A DNA stretch of 64,000 nucleotides from Enterocloster bolteae (GCF_002234575.2 NZ_CP022464.2:3782001-3846000), one strand, 5' to 3'. Positions 48,954-58,991 are shown, counted from the first letter of the stretch. Numbers and translations are program-made. Notes: a model not told the origin generated them from the sequence alone.

Positions 48954-51407
48954 TTACATTTCTACGGTCACTTTCTTCAGATGCCAGATATCCTTCACAT
49001 ACTCCTCAATGGTACGGTCAGATGTGAACTTTCCGCAGTTGGCCGTGTTAAGGATGGCTGCCTTAGCCCACCACGCCTGGTCCCTGTAAGCCTTATCCAC
49101 CCTCTGGTGCGCCTCGGCATAGGAACGGAAGTCCTTGAGGATAAAGTAGGTATCAGCCCTGTCGCTGCTCTTGGTATTTAAGAGAGAGTTATAGATATCC
49201 CTGAACAGCTCTGGGTTATCCGGTGCATAGTATCCGTTAATCAGCTGCATGAGCACACGGCGGATTTCCTGGTCATTGTTAAAGATATCCATGGGGTAAT
49301 AGCCGCCGTTGTTCTCGTAGTTAATAACCTCGTCGGAGGACATGCCGAAAATAAATGCATTGTCCGCTCCCACTTCCTCCACGATTTCCACATTGGCTCC
49401 GTCCATGGTTCCCAGGGTAAGGGCCCCGTTGAGCATAAACTTCATGTTGCTGGTGCCGGAAGCCTCCTTGCTGGCCGTGGATATCTGCTCGCTGACATCA
49501 GCCGCCGCAAATATAAGCTCTGCATTGGATACACGGTAATCCTCGATGAACACCACCTTAATCTTGCCGTTAATGGACTTGTCATTGTTGATGACATCCG
49601 CCACTGAGTTGATGAGCTTGATGGTCAACTTAGCCCGCTTATAGCCTGCAGCTGCCTTTGCGCCGAAGATAAAGGTCCTGGGAATCATATCCATATCAGG
49701 ATTATCCTTCAGCTGGTTGTACAGATACATCACATGGAGAATGTTCATCAGCTGGCGCTTATACTCATGAAGCCTCTTGACCTGCACGTCGAAAATAGAG
49801 CGCGGGTCCACGTCAATGCCGTTATTCTCCTTTATATATCTGGCAAGGCGCAGCTTATTCTGGTACTTGATGTTCATAAACTCAAACTGGCACTTCTCAT
49901 CCCCTGCAAAGAGTTCCAGCTTCTTGATGTGGGGAAGGTCGGTAATCCACTCATCGCCAATTTTGGAGGTGACCCAGTCTGCCAGCAGCGGATTGCCGTG
50001 AAGCAGGAACCGTCTCTGGGTTATGCCGTTTGTCTTGTTGTTGAACTTCTCCGGCATCATCTCATAGAAGTCTTTTAACTCCTGGTGCTTAAGGATTTCT
50101 GTGTGAAGCCTGGCAACGCCGTTGACGGAAAAGCTGGCTGCAATCGCCATGTAAGCCATCTTCACCTGTCCGTCGTAAATAATGGACATTTTGCGCAGCT
50201 TCTCCTGGTTGCCCGGATACATGGTCTGAATCTGGTTCTGGAACCTGCGGTTGATTTCCTCCACAATCTGGTAAATTCTGGGCAGAAGCCGTGAGAACAG
50301 CTCAATGGGCCACTTCTCCAGCGCCTCTGACATGATGGTGTGGTTTGTATAAGCGCAGGTCCTGGTGGTTACCTCCCACGCCTCATCCCATGTAAGTCCC
50401 TCCTCGTCCAGAAGAATCCGCATCAATTCAGGGATGGCAACCGTCGGGTGGGTGTCGTTCAGCTGGAACACTACTTTTTCATAGAATTTTCTGATGTCAT
50501 CGTGCTTTTCTTTATACTTTTTAACCGCCCTCTGTACGCTGGCGGAAATAAAGAAATACTGCTGCTTCAGGCGCAGTTCCTTGCCTGCGTAGTGGTTGTC
50601 ATTGGGGTAAAGGACCTCCACAATGGTTTTGGCCAGATTCTCCTGCTCCACTGCCTTCTGGTAATCTCCCCTGTCAAAGGAATCCAAATTAAAGGTGTTG
50701 ATGGGTTCTGCATCCCAGATACGCAGGGTATTCACCACATTGTTGCCGTATCCGATAATCGGCAGGTCATAGGGCACCGCGCGGACAGACTGGTATCCGT
50801 CCTGTACGAAATGGTTCACTCCGCCCTGGTTCTCAATGCGCACATAACCTCCGAATTTAATCTCGGAAGCATACTCCGGCCTGCGGATCTCAAAGGGGTT
50901 GCCGTCCTTTAACCAGTTATCCGGCACCTCCACCTGGTAACCGTTCTCAATCTTCTGCTTGAACATGCCGTAGCGGTAACGGATGCCGCAGCCATATGCC
51001 GGATATCCCAGGGTTGCCAGCGAATCCAGGAAACAGGCCGCCAGACGTCCCAGGCCGCCGTTTCCCAGGGCTGCGTCCGGCTCCTGGTCCTCAATCACAT
51101 TTAAATCAAAGCCCATCTCATCCAGGGCTTCCTTAATCTCATCCCTGGCGCAGATATTGATGATATTATTGCCCAGAGCACGGCCCATGAGGAACTCCAT
51201 GGACAGGTAGTATACTGTCTTAACGTCCTTTTTCTCATATTCCTTGTGAGTGGCAATCCACTCGTCAATGATAACATCCTTCACAGCATAGGCCACTGCC
51301 TGAAATACCTGCTGGGGAGTCGCCTCATCAATGGTCCTTCGGAACATGTTCTTTACGTTGTCCACCACACTGCGCTTGAACGTTTCCTTATCAAATCCTT
51401 TATTCAT
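48954..51407 (-). CDS. glgP: Glycogen/alpha-glucan phosphorylase
   Basis: An 817-residue enzyme releasing glucose 1-phosphate from glycogen. Typical blocks are DAALGNGGLGRLAACFLDSL, GYGCGIRYRYGMFKQ, the catalytic region KTNGITQRRFLLHGNP and the PLP-binding EASGTSNMKFMLNGALTLGT with its Lys. Length is standard for non-regulated bacterial phosphorylase. AGGAGG lies 11 nt before the ATG. It is single-gene between ileS and metF, with a clear terminator. Cytosolic; no other glycogen genes are in the window. Confidence 0.97.
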   Translation of the reverse strand: MNKGFDKETFKRSVVDNVKNMFRRTIDEATPQQVFQAVAYAVKDVIIDEWIATHKEYEKKDVKTVYYLSMEFLMGRALGNNIINICARDEIKEALDEMGFDLNVIEDQEPDAALGNGGLGRLAACFLDSLATLGYPAYGCGIRYRYGMFKQKIENGYQVEVPDNWLKDGNPFEIRRPEYASEIKFGGYVRIENQGGVNHFVQDGYQSVRAVPYDLPIIGYGNNVVNTLRIWDAEPINTFNLDSFDRGDYQKAVEQENLAKTIVEVLYPNDNHYAGKELRLKQQYFFISASVQRAVKKYKEKHDDIRKFYEKVVFQLNDTHPTVAIPELMRILLDEEGLTWDEAWEVTTRTCAYTNHTIMSEALEKWPIELFSRLLPRIYQIVEEINRRFQNQIQTMYPGNQEKLRKMSIIYDGQVKMAYMAIAASFSVNGVARLHTEILKHQELKDFYEMMPEKFNNKTNGITQRRFLLHGNPLLADWVTSKIGDEWITDLPHIKKLELFAGDEKCQFEFMNIKYQNKLRLARYIKENNGIDVDPRSIFDVQVKRLHEYKRQLMNILHVMYLYNQLKDNPDMDMIPRTFIFGAKAAAGYKRAKLTIKLINSVADVINNDKSINGKIKVVFIEDYRVSNAELIFAAADVSEQISTASKEASGTSNMKFMLNGALTLGTMDGANVEIVEEVGADNAFIFGMSSDEVINYENNGGYYPMDIFNNDQEIRRVLMQLINGYYAPDNPELFRDIYNSLLNTKSSDRADTYFILKDFRSYAEAHQRVDKAYRDQAWWAKAAILNTANCGKFTSDRTIEEYVKDIWHLKKVTVEM

Positions 51408-51487
51408 CGGCCATTATCCTCCTGCTTTAAGTTCCTCTTCTATTTACAGAACTATTGTATGTAAATCATTCCCAAATTATCAGACGG

Positions 51488-51510
51488 GGCGGGGTTTTAT
51501 GGGCCCCGCC
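51488..51510 (-). terminator. GC hairpin after ileS, weak terminator
   Basis: GGCGGGG/CCCCGCC (51488-51494 with 51504-51510) 15 nt after the ileS stop. The U tract on the minus strand is poor. Confidence 0.45.
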
Positions 51511-51524
51511 TCACAATCTTACCA

Positions 51525-54500
51525 TTATTTCATGGTCTTTTCAACACCGAGCATTACATTTTCGCCGTTAATGTTCCACTCTTTAACAAAGCCGGACATG
51601 GCGCCGATGCTGATATGGTCCGCCATGACCTCTGTTTTGATCTCGTCCGCATGGGCCTTAATCAGTTCTGCAATCCGGTCATTTCCATCCTGGAATACGC
51701 TGATGTGGTCCATGACCTCAAATCCGGCCTCCTTGCGCATGGTCTGAATCTTGCTTATGAGTTCTCTCACAAAGCCTTCCTCAATCAGTTCAGGAGTCAG
51801 GTTGGTATCCAGAACAACGGTCACATAGTTGTCTTCCTCTGTCACATAGCCGTCCTTCTGGGAAACATCGATCAGCAGGTCGTCCTTTGTCAGCACCACT
51901 TCCTGGCCGTCATAGTCAAAGGTAAGCTGTCCCTTCTCATTCAGGGTATCCATGGCAGCGCTGCCGTCGATATCGGTCAGAGTCTGGCGAATCCGGTTTA
52001 ACAGCTTGCCGTACTTTGGTCCCACGGTCTTTAACTGAGGCTTGAAGGTATAGGAGGTAAATTCCCTTACATCATCGGAGAAAATCACCTGCTTCACATT
52101 CAGTTCTTCCTCAATAATCTGCACGTAGAACCTTGACAGCTCATGGTCGGCCTTCACATACATCCGGGCAATGGGCTGGCGGTTCTTGATATTGGCCGCA
52201 TTCCTGGCCGCACGTCCCATGACAACCACCTTCAGCACTTCATCCATGTCGGATTCCAGCTCCGCATCAATCCAGGACTCATTCACCTCCGGGAAATCGC
52301 ACAGGTGTACACTTTCAGGCGCGTTCCCGTCCACCTTTCTCACGATATTCTGGTAAATCTGCTCTGTCATAAACGGAATCATGGGAGCAGCCGCCTTTGC
52401 CACGGTCACAAGGGCCGTGTACAGGGTCATGAAGGCATTAATCTTATCCTGCTCCATTCCCTTTGCCCAGAAGCGCTCACGGCTTCTGCGCACATACCAG
52501 TTGCTTAAGTCATCCACGAACTCCTGGAGGGATCTGGCCGCCTCAGGAATCTGGTAATTCATCAGGCTGTTATCCACTGTCTTTACCATGGAATTCATCT
52601 TGGACAGCATCCAGCGGTCCATGACCGGAAGCTTGTCGTATTCCAGGGTATATCTGGTGGGATCAAAATTGTCAATATTGGCATACAGCACCCAGAAAGC
52701 ATAGGTGTTCCAAAGGGTACCCATAAACTTGCGCTGTCCCTCGGTCACTGCCTTATCCTGGTAGCGCTTTGGAATCCAGGGAGCGCTGCAGGTGTAGAAG
52801 AACCAGCGGATGGCGTCTGCGCCGTGGGCTGCCAGGGTATCAAAGGGATCCACTGCATTGCCCTTGGACTTGCTCATCTTCTGTCCGTTCTCATCCAGCA
52901 CAAGCCCCATGACAACTACATTTTCATAAGGCGCCTTGTTGAACAGCAGGGTGGACTCAGCAAGGAGGGAATAGAACCATCCTCTGGTCTGGTCCACTGC
53001 CTCGGAGATAAACTGGGCCGGGAACTGCGACTCGAACAGTTCCTTGTTCTCAAAGGGATAATGGTGCTGCGCAAAGGGCATGGCTCCGGAATCAAACCAG
53101 CAGTCAATCACCTCAGGCACACGCTTCATGGGCTTATTGCACTTGGGGCACTTGATGTTTACAGCGTCAATATATGGGCGGTGAAGCTCGATTTCATCAG
53201 GGCAGTTGTCGGATAAGCTCTTTAATTCCTCGATGCTTCCGATGGAATGCTGGTGTCCGCACTCGCACTCCCAGATATTGAGCGGGGTGCCCCAGTAACG
53301 GTTTCTGGAAATACCCCAGTCCTGAATATTCTCCAGCCAGTCCCCGAAGCGGCCCTTGCCGATGGAATCCGGAACCCAGTTAATGGTATTGTTGTTGCGG
53401 ATCAGGTCATCCTTCACAGCAGTCATTTTGATGAACCAGGACTCCCTTGCATAGTAAATGAGAGGGGTTCCGCAGCGCCAGCAGTGGGGATAACTGTGCT
53501 CGAAGCTGGGGGCTGAGAAAAGCAGCCCTCTGGACTCCAGATCCTTTAACACCATGGGGTCCGCATCCTTCACAAAGGTGCCTGCAAAAGGCGTATCCGC
53601 CGTCATATCGCCCTTGGCGTCCACCAGCTGCACAAAGGGAAGGTCGTACTTGCGGCCAACGTTGGCATCATCCTCACCAAAGGCAGGTGCAATGTGTACG
53701 ATGCCGGTACCGTCTGTCAGTGTTACATAGTCAGCACAGACCACATAGTAGGCTTTCTTGTGCTGCTTCTCGCACAGGGGCACGGAGCAGTCATAGAGGG
53801 GCTCATATTCCTTGAACTCCAGGTCCTTGCCCTTGTAAGTTTCCAGCACCTCATAGTCTTCACCCAGCACGGTATCTGCCAGGGCCTGAGCGATATAGTA
53901 GGTGTAGCCGTCGCCTGTCTTTACTTTTACATAGTCTTCCTTGGGGTTCACACACAGGGCCAGGTTGCTGGGAAGGGTCCACGGCGTAGTGGTCCATGCC
54001 AGGATATATGCGTCTTCTCCCTTGGCCTTAAAGCGGGCAATGGCGGAACGCTCCTTTACATCCTTATAACCCTGGGCCACCTCATGGGAGGACAGCGGGG
54101 TGCCGCAGCGCGGGCAGTAGGGAACCACCTTAAAGCCCTTGTACAAAAGACCCTTGTCCCAAATCTGCTTAAGAGCCCACCACTCAGACTCGATAAAGCT
54201 GTTGTCATAGGTTACATAAGGATTGTCCATATCAGCCCAGAAGCCAACGGTGTTGGAGAAATCCTCCCACATGCCCTTGTACTTCCAGACGCTTTCCTTA
54301 CATTCTTTGATAAACGGCTCCAGACCATACTGCTCAATCTGCTCCTTGCCGTCCAGTCCCAGCTTCTTCTCAACTTCCAGCTCCACAGGCAGGCCGTGGG
54401 TGTCCCATCCGGCCTTTCTCGGCACCATATACCCCTTCATGGCCCGGTATCTGGGAATCATATCCTTGATTACACGGGTCTCCACATGGCCGATATGAGG

Positions 54501-54659
54501 CTTGCCGTTGGCAGTTGGCGGTCCGTCATAGAATACATAGGGCTTGCAGCCCTCCCTCATTTTAATGCTTTTCTCAAAGATGTGCTCTGCTTCCCAGAAC
54601 TTCTCCACTTCTTTTTCCCGTTCCACAAACTTAAGGTCTGTGGGGACTTTGTCATACAT
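51525..54659 (-). CDS. ileS: Isoleucyl-tRNA synthetase
   Basis: A 1044-residue class I synthetase. HIGH motif is in GKPHIGHVETRV, and KMSKS in NGQKMSKSKGNAVDPFDTL. The editing domain contains AWTTTPWTLPSNLALCV. The length and lack of the C-terminal zinc Cys cluster fit the eukaryote-like IleS2 type, which is often less sensitive to mupirocin; this is family knowledge, not tested here. The start at 54659 (MYDKVPTDL) has GGAGG 8 nt upstream; the ATG eight codons earlier has none. Expression is controlled by an Ile T-box leader. Confidence 0.95.
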   Translation of the reverse strand: MYDKVPTDLKFVEREKEVEKFWEAEHIFEKSIKMREGCKPYVFYDGPPTANGKPHIGHVETRVIKDMIPRYRAMKGYMVPRKAGWDTHGLPVELEVEKKLGLDGKEQIEQYGLEPFIKECKESVWKYKGMWEDFSNTVGFWADMDNPYVTYDNSFIESEWWALKQIWDKGLLYKGFKVVPYCPRCGTPLSSHEVAQGYKDVKERSAIARFKAKGEDAYILAWTTTPWTLPSNLALCVNPKEDYVKVKTGDGYTYYIAQALADTVLGEDYEVLETYKGKDLEFKEYEPLYDCSVPLCEKQHKKAYYVVCADYVTLTDGTGIVHIAPAFGEDDANVGRKYDLPFVQLVDAKGDMTADTPFAGTFVKDADPMVLKDLESRGLLFSAPSFEHSYPHCWRCGTPLIYYARESWFIKMTAVKDDLIRNNNTINWVPDSIGKGRFGDWLENIQDWGISRNRYWGTPLNIWECECGHQHSIGSIEELKSLSDNCPDEIELHRPYIDAVNIKCPKCNKPMKRVPEVIDCWFDSGAMPFAQHHYPFENKELFESQFPAQFISEAVDQTRGWFYSLLAESTLLFNKAPYENVVVMGLVLDENGQKMSKSKGNAVDPFDTLAAHGADAIRWFFYTCSAPWIPKRYQDKAVTEGQRKFMGTLWNTYAFWVLYANIDNFDPTRYTLEYDKLPVMDRWMLSKMNSMVKTVDNSLMNYQIPEAARSLQEFVDDLSNWYVRRSRERFWAKGMEQDKINAFMTLYTALVTVAKAAAPMIPFMTEQIYQNIVRKVDGNAPESVHLCDFPEVNESWIDAELESDMDEVLKVVVMGRAARNAANIKNRQPIARMYVKADHELSRFYVQIIEEELNVKQVIFSDDVREFTSYTFKPQLKTVGPKYGKLLNRIRQTLTDIDGSAAMDTLNEKGQLTFDYDGQEVVLTKDDLLIDVSQKDGYVTEEDNYVTVVLDTNLTPELIEEGFVRELISKIQTMRKEAGFEVMDHISVFQDGNDRIAELIKAHADEIKTEVMADHISIGAMSGFVKEWNINGENVMLGVEKTMK

Positions 54660-54735
54660 AACGTCTTCCTCCGTTCCATTCATGATAGATTTCTATTCTG
54701 GTATGTGAAAAAGATTGTATATCCTTCCATGAAGC

Positions 54736-54769
54736 AAAAAAGGCTTCCGTCCCGAACAGGACGAAAGCC
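54736..54769 (-). terminator. T-box terminator hairpin
   Basis: Minus strand stem GGCTTTCGTCC/GGACGGAAGCC (54759-54769 with 54742-54752), then six U (54736-54741), 76 nt before ileS. Confidence 0.9.
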
Positions 54770-54975
54770 ATAAACCGCTTCGTTTAACCACCTATTACTG
54801 CATACCATCATATGAGTTCCCTTAACGCGGGAAACGCGTCCCGGCCTATCATGCGCTGCTGACGCATCCCTTCAGCCGGACAGCTCCGGAGTGATCTTCA
54901 GTTCTGCATTACTTGCACCGGTTTCCACCATCTCCGGCTCTCTGAGGCGTTCCTGCAGGCCTACTGTCTCCATCT
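54736..54975 (-). promoter_or_regulatory. T-box riboswitch with AUC (Ile) specifier
   Basis: A leader that senses uncharged tRNA(Ile). Stem I shows the AGAGAG GA-type motif, GGAGATGGTGGAAACCGGTG loop sequence and specifier ATC at 54893-54895 (in GAAGATCACTCC). The antiterminator region has a variant T-box, ATAGGTGGTTAAACG, with UGGU to pair with the tRNA ACCA end, then the terminator. The Ile codon agrees with the downstream ileS. Confidence 0.92.
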
Positions 54976-54999
54976 ATGCCTTTTTCATTTAACTTCTTT

Positions 55000-55028
55000 A
55001 TTATAATAATGCATGCGTAAAATGTCAA
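55000..55028 (-). promoter_or_regulatory. Promoter of ileS leader
   Basis: Minus strand TTGACA (55023-55028), 17-nt spacer, TATAAT (55000-55005). Start expected near 54993, just before the T-box. Confidence 0.9.
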
Positions 55029-55102
55029 CCGTGTATCTGATTTTCGTTTATTTTGACATATCAGTTGTTCCGCCTTTGATTGTTAAATTTTTATCATTTC
55101 GT

Positions 55103-55130
55103 TTGCCTTTTCCAGAATATGTGTTATACT
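55103..55130 (+). promoter_or_regulatory. Promoter of pncB
   Basis: TTGCCT (55103-55108), 16-nt spacer, TATACT (55125-55130), 90 nt before the start codon. Confidence 0.65.
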
Positions 55131-55220
55131 ACTAACCAATATTACTGCACAGCCGTCAAAATCCTGCCGCACCGCATACCCTGCGTACAGCACACCGGCT
55201 GCGCCCAGGGAGGAACCTAT

Positions 55221-56678
55221 ATGGAGCAGAGAAATCTTACCTTACTCACAGACCTGTATGAGCTAACCATGATGCAGGGGTATTTCAAAGAAAAGGACGC
55301 CAACGAAACCGTTGTATTCGACATGTTTTACAGGACCAATCCCCACGGCAACGGCTTTGCCATCTGTGCCGGATTGCAGCAGGTCATTGAGTACATTGAG
55401 GACCTGCATTTTGATGACAGCGACATTGAATACCTGAGAAGCCTGGATATGTTTGAGGAGGACTTTCTGAGCTATCTCAATGAATTCCGCTTTACAGGCA
55501 ATATTTACGCCATTCCGGAGGGTACCGTGGTTTTCCCCAGGGAACCCCTTGTCAAGGTCATTGCCCCCATTATGCAGGCCCAGCTCATCGAGACAGCGCT
55601 GCTCAATATCATCAATCACCAGAGCCTCATTGCCACCAAGACAGAGCGCATCGTCTACGCGGCCAAGGGAGACGGCGTCATGGAATTCGGACTGCGCAGG
55701 GCCCAGGGACCGGATGCCGGCACCTACGGAGCAAGGGCAGCCATGATAGCCGGATGCATCGGCACCTCCAATGTACTCTGCGGAAAAATGTTCGATGTCC
55801 CGGTAAAGGGAACCCATGCCCACAGCTGGATTATGAGCTTTCCCGACGAGCTGACCGCCTTCCGCACCTATGCCAAGCTCTATCCTTCCGCCTGCATTCT
55901 GCTGGTGGATACCTATGATACCTTAGGTTCCGGCGTTCCCAACGCCATCCAGGTATTTAAGGAGATGAGAGAAGCCGGTATTCCTCTTACCTTCTACGGC
56001 ATCCGTCTGGACAGCGGTGATTTGGCCTACCTGTCCAAAAAGGCCAAAAAGATGCTCAACGAGGCCGGATTCCCGGACGCAGTGATCTCCGCCTCCAACG
56101 ACCTGGACGAGAACCTGATCAACTCCCTGAAAATGCAGGGATCCACCATCAATTCCTGGGGAGTGGGCACCAACCTGATTACAGCCAAAGACTGTCCGTC
56201 CTTCGGAGGCGTATACAAACTGGCTGCTGTAATGGACAAGGCCACAGGCCAGTTTATGCCGAAAATCAAGCTGTCCGAAAACGCGGAGAAAATCACCAAC
56301 CCGGGCAACAAGACCATACAGAGGATTTATGATAAGGCCACCGGCAAAATCATAGCAGATTTGATTTGTCTGGTGGGCGAGGAATTCGACACCCGCAATT
56401 CCCTCCTTCTCTTCGACCCCTTAGAGACATGGAAAAAGACCATGCTGGCGCCAGACAGCTATACCATGCGGGAACTGATGATCCCCATTTTCCTGGACGG
56501 CAGGTGCGTGTACCAGTCTCCGAAGGTAATGGATATCCAGGCCTACTGTAAAAAAGAGCTGGATACCCTGTGGGATGAGTCCAAGCGTCTCATCAACCCC
56601 CACACAGTCCATGTGGACCTGTCCAATGAGCTGTGGCACACAAAGAACCAGCTGCTGGATTCCTTCCACAGAAAATAA
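55221..56678 (+). CDS. pncB: Nicotinate phosphoribosyltransferase
   Basis: A 485-residue enzyme making nicotinate mononucleotide from nicotinate and PRPP, with ATP hydrolysis, in NAD salvage. It opens LTLLTDLYELTMMQGYFKE, the family N-terminus, and has the phosphorylated-His region KGTHAHSWIMSFPDE, LVDTYDTLGSGVPNA and IRLDSGDLAYLSKKAK. GGGAGG lies 8 nt before the ATG at 55221; a longer reading to 55080 lacks a ribosome site. Convergent with the sirtuin gene, which consumes NAD, a suggestive neighbourhood. Cytosolic. Confidence 0.94.
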   Translation: MEQRNLTLLTDLYELTMMQGYFKEKDANETVVFDMFYRTNPHGNGFAICAGLQQVIEYIEDLHFDDSDIEYLRSLDMFEEDFLSYLNEFRFTGNIYAIPEGTVVFPREPLVKVIAPIMQAQLIETALLNIINHQSLIATKTERIVYAAKGDGVMEFGLRRAQGPDAGTYGARAAMIAGCIGTSNVLCGKMFDVPVKGTHAHSWIMSFPDELTAFRTYAKLYPSACILLVDTYDTLGSGVPNAIQVFKEMREAGIPLTFYGIRLDSGDLAYLSKKAKKMLNEAGFPDAVISASNDLDENLINSLKMQGSTINSWGVGTNLITAKDCPSFGGVYKLAAVMDKATGQFMPKIKLSENAEKITNPGNKTIQRIYDKATGKIIADLICLVGEEFDTRNSLLLFDPLETWKKTMLAPDSYTMRELMIPIFLDGRCVYQSPKVMDIQAYCKKELDTLWDESKRLINPHTVHVDLSNELWHTKNQLLDSFHRK

Positions 56679-56695
56679 ACAGACTTAGACGTGCA

Positions 56696-56725
56696 AAAGG
56701 CCGGAACCATCTCCGGCCTTTACTA
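56696..56725. terminator. Terminator between pncB and the sirtuin gene
   Basis: Perfect stem AAAGGCCGGA/TCCGGCCTTT (56696-56705 with 56712-56721), short T runs on both sides; probably shared by the two convergent genes. Confidence 0.7.
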
Positions 56726-56782
56726 ATTTCCCATCTTATCCCACTCAGCTGCCAATGTTCCCGGAAGGTATTTCCGGCTCCC

Positions 56783-57529
56783 TTAAATCCCGCCATCCAC
56801 CAGAAGGGGAAGGACATTCTGGGGAAGGTCGTATATGACCATATCGGCTTTCTCATCCAGGGGCCTGGGTATACGGTGGATAATTACCATCTTCCTGCCC
56901 TGGAAGTACCGTATGTAGTTGCTGTATACCTCTGACCGCAGACTGGTTCCCAGCACCAGGAGCACGTCGGCCCTGGCTATCTCCTCCGTGGTACGGCTCA
57001 TGATGCTGCTGTCCACCATCTCCCCGTAGAGAGAGGTTCCGGGACGTATCATGGTTTTGCAGTTCTTACAATGAGGAACATGTCTGGAATCCCTGATCTC
57101 TTCCATGGAATACAGCCTGCCGCAGTGGGGGCACCTGTTTTTGTATATGCTTCCGTGAAGGTAAATCACATTCCGGCAGCCCACCTGTTCCGGCAAATCG
57201 AAAATATTGGTGGTAACAATACACTGAAGCTTGTCATCTTCCTCCATCCTGGCCAGCGCCCTGACAGACGGAGTCATGTCAGGAATCTTTTTCAGTATCT
57301 CCTCGCGGTAAAATTCATAGAATCGTTCCGGCCTTCTGGACAGACAGGAAATGTGAAACAGCTCCTCCGGTGATTCCGAATATTTCTGTTCAATCTCATA
57401 AGCCCGTCCTTCCTGTTTAAGTCCCAGAATGCCTCCCTCTTCCATCATCCCGGAACCGCAGATGGCAACCGTATAGCTGCTTTCAGCCAATACCTGCTTC
57501 AGGAGTTCCAATGTTTTTTCGCCAATCAT
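56783..57529 (-). CDS. Divergent Sir2-family protein
   Basis: A 248-residue sirtuin-like protein. Kept features: catalytic His125 in YLHGS, a four-Cys zinc site (C133, C136, C154, C157), IRPGTSLYGE in the place of the RPxVVxFGE block, and VLGTSLRSEVY for the GTS motif. Altered: the NAD-binding GAG(A/I)S is CGSGMMEEGG (24-33), and TQN(I/V)DxL is TTNIFDLPE (106-114). These changes touch the NAD pocket, so activity may differ (ADP-ribosyl transfer, NAD hydrolysis, or weak deacetylation). Start ATG 57529 is set by the hydrophobic first strand. It faces pncB across a shared terminator. Confidence 0.8.
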   Translation of the reverse strand: MIGEKTLELLKQVLAESSYTVAICGSGMMEEGGILGLKQEGRAYEIEQKYSESPEELFHISCLSRRPERFYEFYREEILKKIPDMTPSVRALARMEEDDKLQCIVTTNIFDLPEQVGCRNVIYLHGSIYKNRCPHCGRLYSMEEIRDSRHVPHCKNCKTMIRPGTSLYGEMVDSSIMSRTTEEIARADVLLVLGTSLRSEVYSNYIRYFQGRKMVIIHRIPRPLDEKADMVIYDLPQNVLPLLVDGGI

Positions 57530-57698
57530 ACCCGCTCAGTCCTCCTCTTGTTCTGATTGCTCCAGAGCATGTCTGATACCCGCATACTCTGACATCATTA
57601 TACCGCAAATCCCCCCGCCTTACCACAGGAATCCGCGGGAACTGTAAGCGTGAGCCCCGTAAATCACGGCGTTTTATGTCGAAAAAAGCAGTACGCGG

Positions 57699-58991
57699 CT
57701 AAATCAGGTCATTAAAGCAGATGGCTCCGTATGGGCGGATGCTCATTCGGTAAGCGCTTCCCTCTCCTGTGCATTTTTCAATATAGTGTATGAATTCGTC
57801 CACAAGTTCATTGGGCAGCACTGCCATGATAACGCCGGCAAAGCCTCCTCCGTGGACCCTGCAGGCCCCCTTCTGCTTTTCTGCAATGAACAGCTCCGTA
57901 AGCGCCAGGGTAACCGTGATTCCCTGCTCCTGGTAATCGCTGTTGGTAAAGCAGTTCTGGAGCCATTTCCATGAGGAATTGCCGGATGCCGTTATATTGT
58001 TTAAGAAATCCTTAAAACGGTTCTCCTTAAGGGCAAGGACCTCTGCCTCCACCCTTTTATTTTCCTCAAAGAAATGCAGTGCGCGCAGCACGGATCGATC
58101 CCCGGCAAACTGCCGTACCTCTGCCAGGTTGTCTATCACCTGTTCCTCGGAAATCTGGGACAATACCTCTTTTCCAAAATACCTGGCCACCTTTTTCATC
58201 TCCGCGGGAACCGAGGAATAATCCGCGCTCAGGTCAGCATGGCCCTTGCCGGTCTGTACAATTATCAGGCTGTGGTCCTGGGAACCAAAGTCAAAGTCTA
58301 TCTTTTCCACCTTAGGTACCAGCGGCTCCATAAAATCAATGGTGATAAGGCCGCCCACAGCACATGCCATCTGGTCCAGCAGGCCGGACGCCTTGTCCCA
58401 GTAGTTGTTTTCCGCGAACTTGCCGATATGGGCGTATGCCACGGTGCTCATACGGCCTTCATTAAAAAATGTGTTGAGCATGGAGCACAGCAGCATCTCA
58501 AAGGAAGCTGATGAGCTGACCCCTGCCGCGCTTATGACATTGCTGGTGATATACGCGTTGAATCCGCCCACACGGTAGCCGGAATCCTTAAATCCCTGGA
58601 GAAGTCCCTTTACCAGGTCCACGGTTCCCGCCTTTTTCTCACTGGGCTCCAGATGGTTCAGATCAATGGTAAAATCCTGGTTATATGTCTCGCTGACAAT
58701 ATGTACCTGATTGGATTCATTCGTTCCGGCCGCCCCCACACAGTCCAGATTAATGCTGCCTGCCAGCACCTTGCCGTGGTTGTGATCTGTATGATTGCCG
58801 CTGATTTCCGTTCTGCCGGGTGAGGAAAACAGCTTCACATCCCCTTCCCCGCCAAACATCTTCTCATACCCGGCCAGCAAATCCTCATAGCGCTTTACAT
58901 TGGCCTCTACCCCGTCTTCCCCGTAGAGCTGCGCCATAAGAGTCCTGGCGGCGCCGCTCTCCAGCAGTTTTACTGTCTCGTTTACCTTCAT
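57699..58991 (-). CDS. galK: Galactokinase
   Basis: A 430-residue GHMP kinase phosphorylating galactose at C1. The galactokinase signature SPGRTEISGNHTDHNHGKVL is near residue 58, the ATP-binding GHMP motif ISAAGVSSSASFEMLL in the middle, and motif 3 RVHGGGFAGVIMAV at the C-terminus. GRTEISGNHTDH differs from the E. coli GRVNLIGEHTDY pattern as expected for clostridial enzymes. AGGAGAGG lies 6 nt before the ATG. Slightly long for the family (about 390). No galE or galT nearby; the gene stands alone. Confidence 0.93.
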   Translation of the reverse strand: MKVNETVKLLESGAARTLMAQLYGEDGVEANVKRYEDLLAGYEKMFGGEGDVKLFSSPGRTEISGNHTDHNHGKVLAGSINLDCVGAAGTNESNQVHIVSETYNQDFTIDLNHLEPSEKKAGTVDLVKGLLQGFKDSGYRVGGFNAYITSNVISAAGVSSSASFEMLLCSMLNTFFNEGRMSTVAYAHIGKFAENNYWDKASGLLDQMACAVGGLITIDFMEPLVPKVEKIDFDFGSQDHSLIIVQTGKGHADLSADYSSVPAEMKKVARYFGKEVLSQISEEQVIDNLAEVRQFAGDRSVLRALHFFEENKRVEAEVLALKENRFKDFLNNITASGNSSWKWLQNCFTNSDYQEQGITVTLALTELFIAEKQKGACRVHGGGFAGVIMAVLPNELVDEFIHYIEKCTGEGSAYRMSIRPYGAICFNDLI

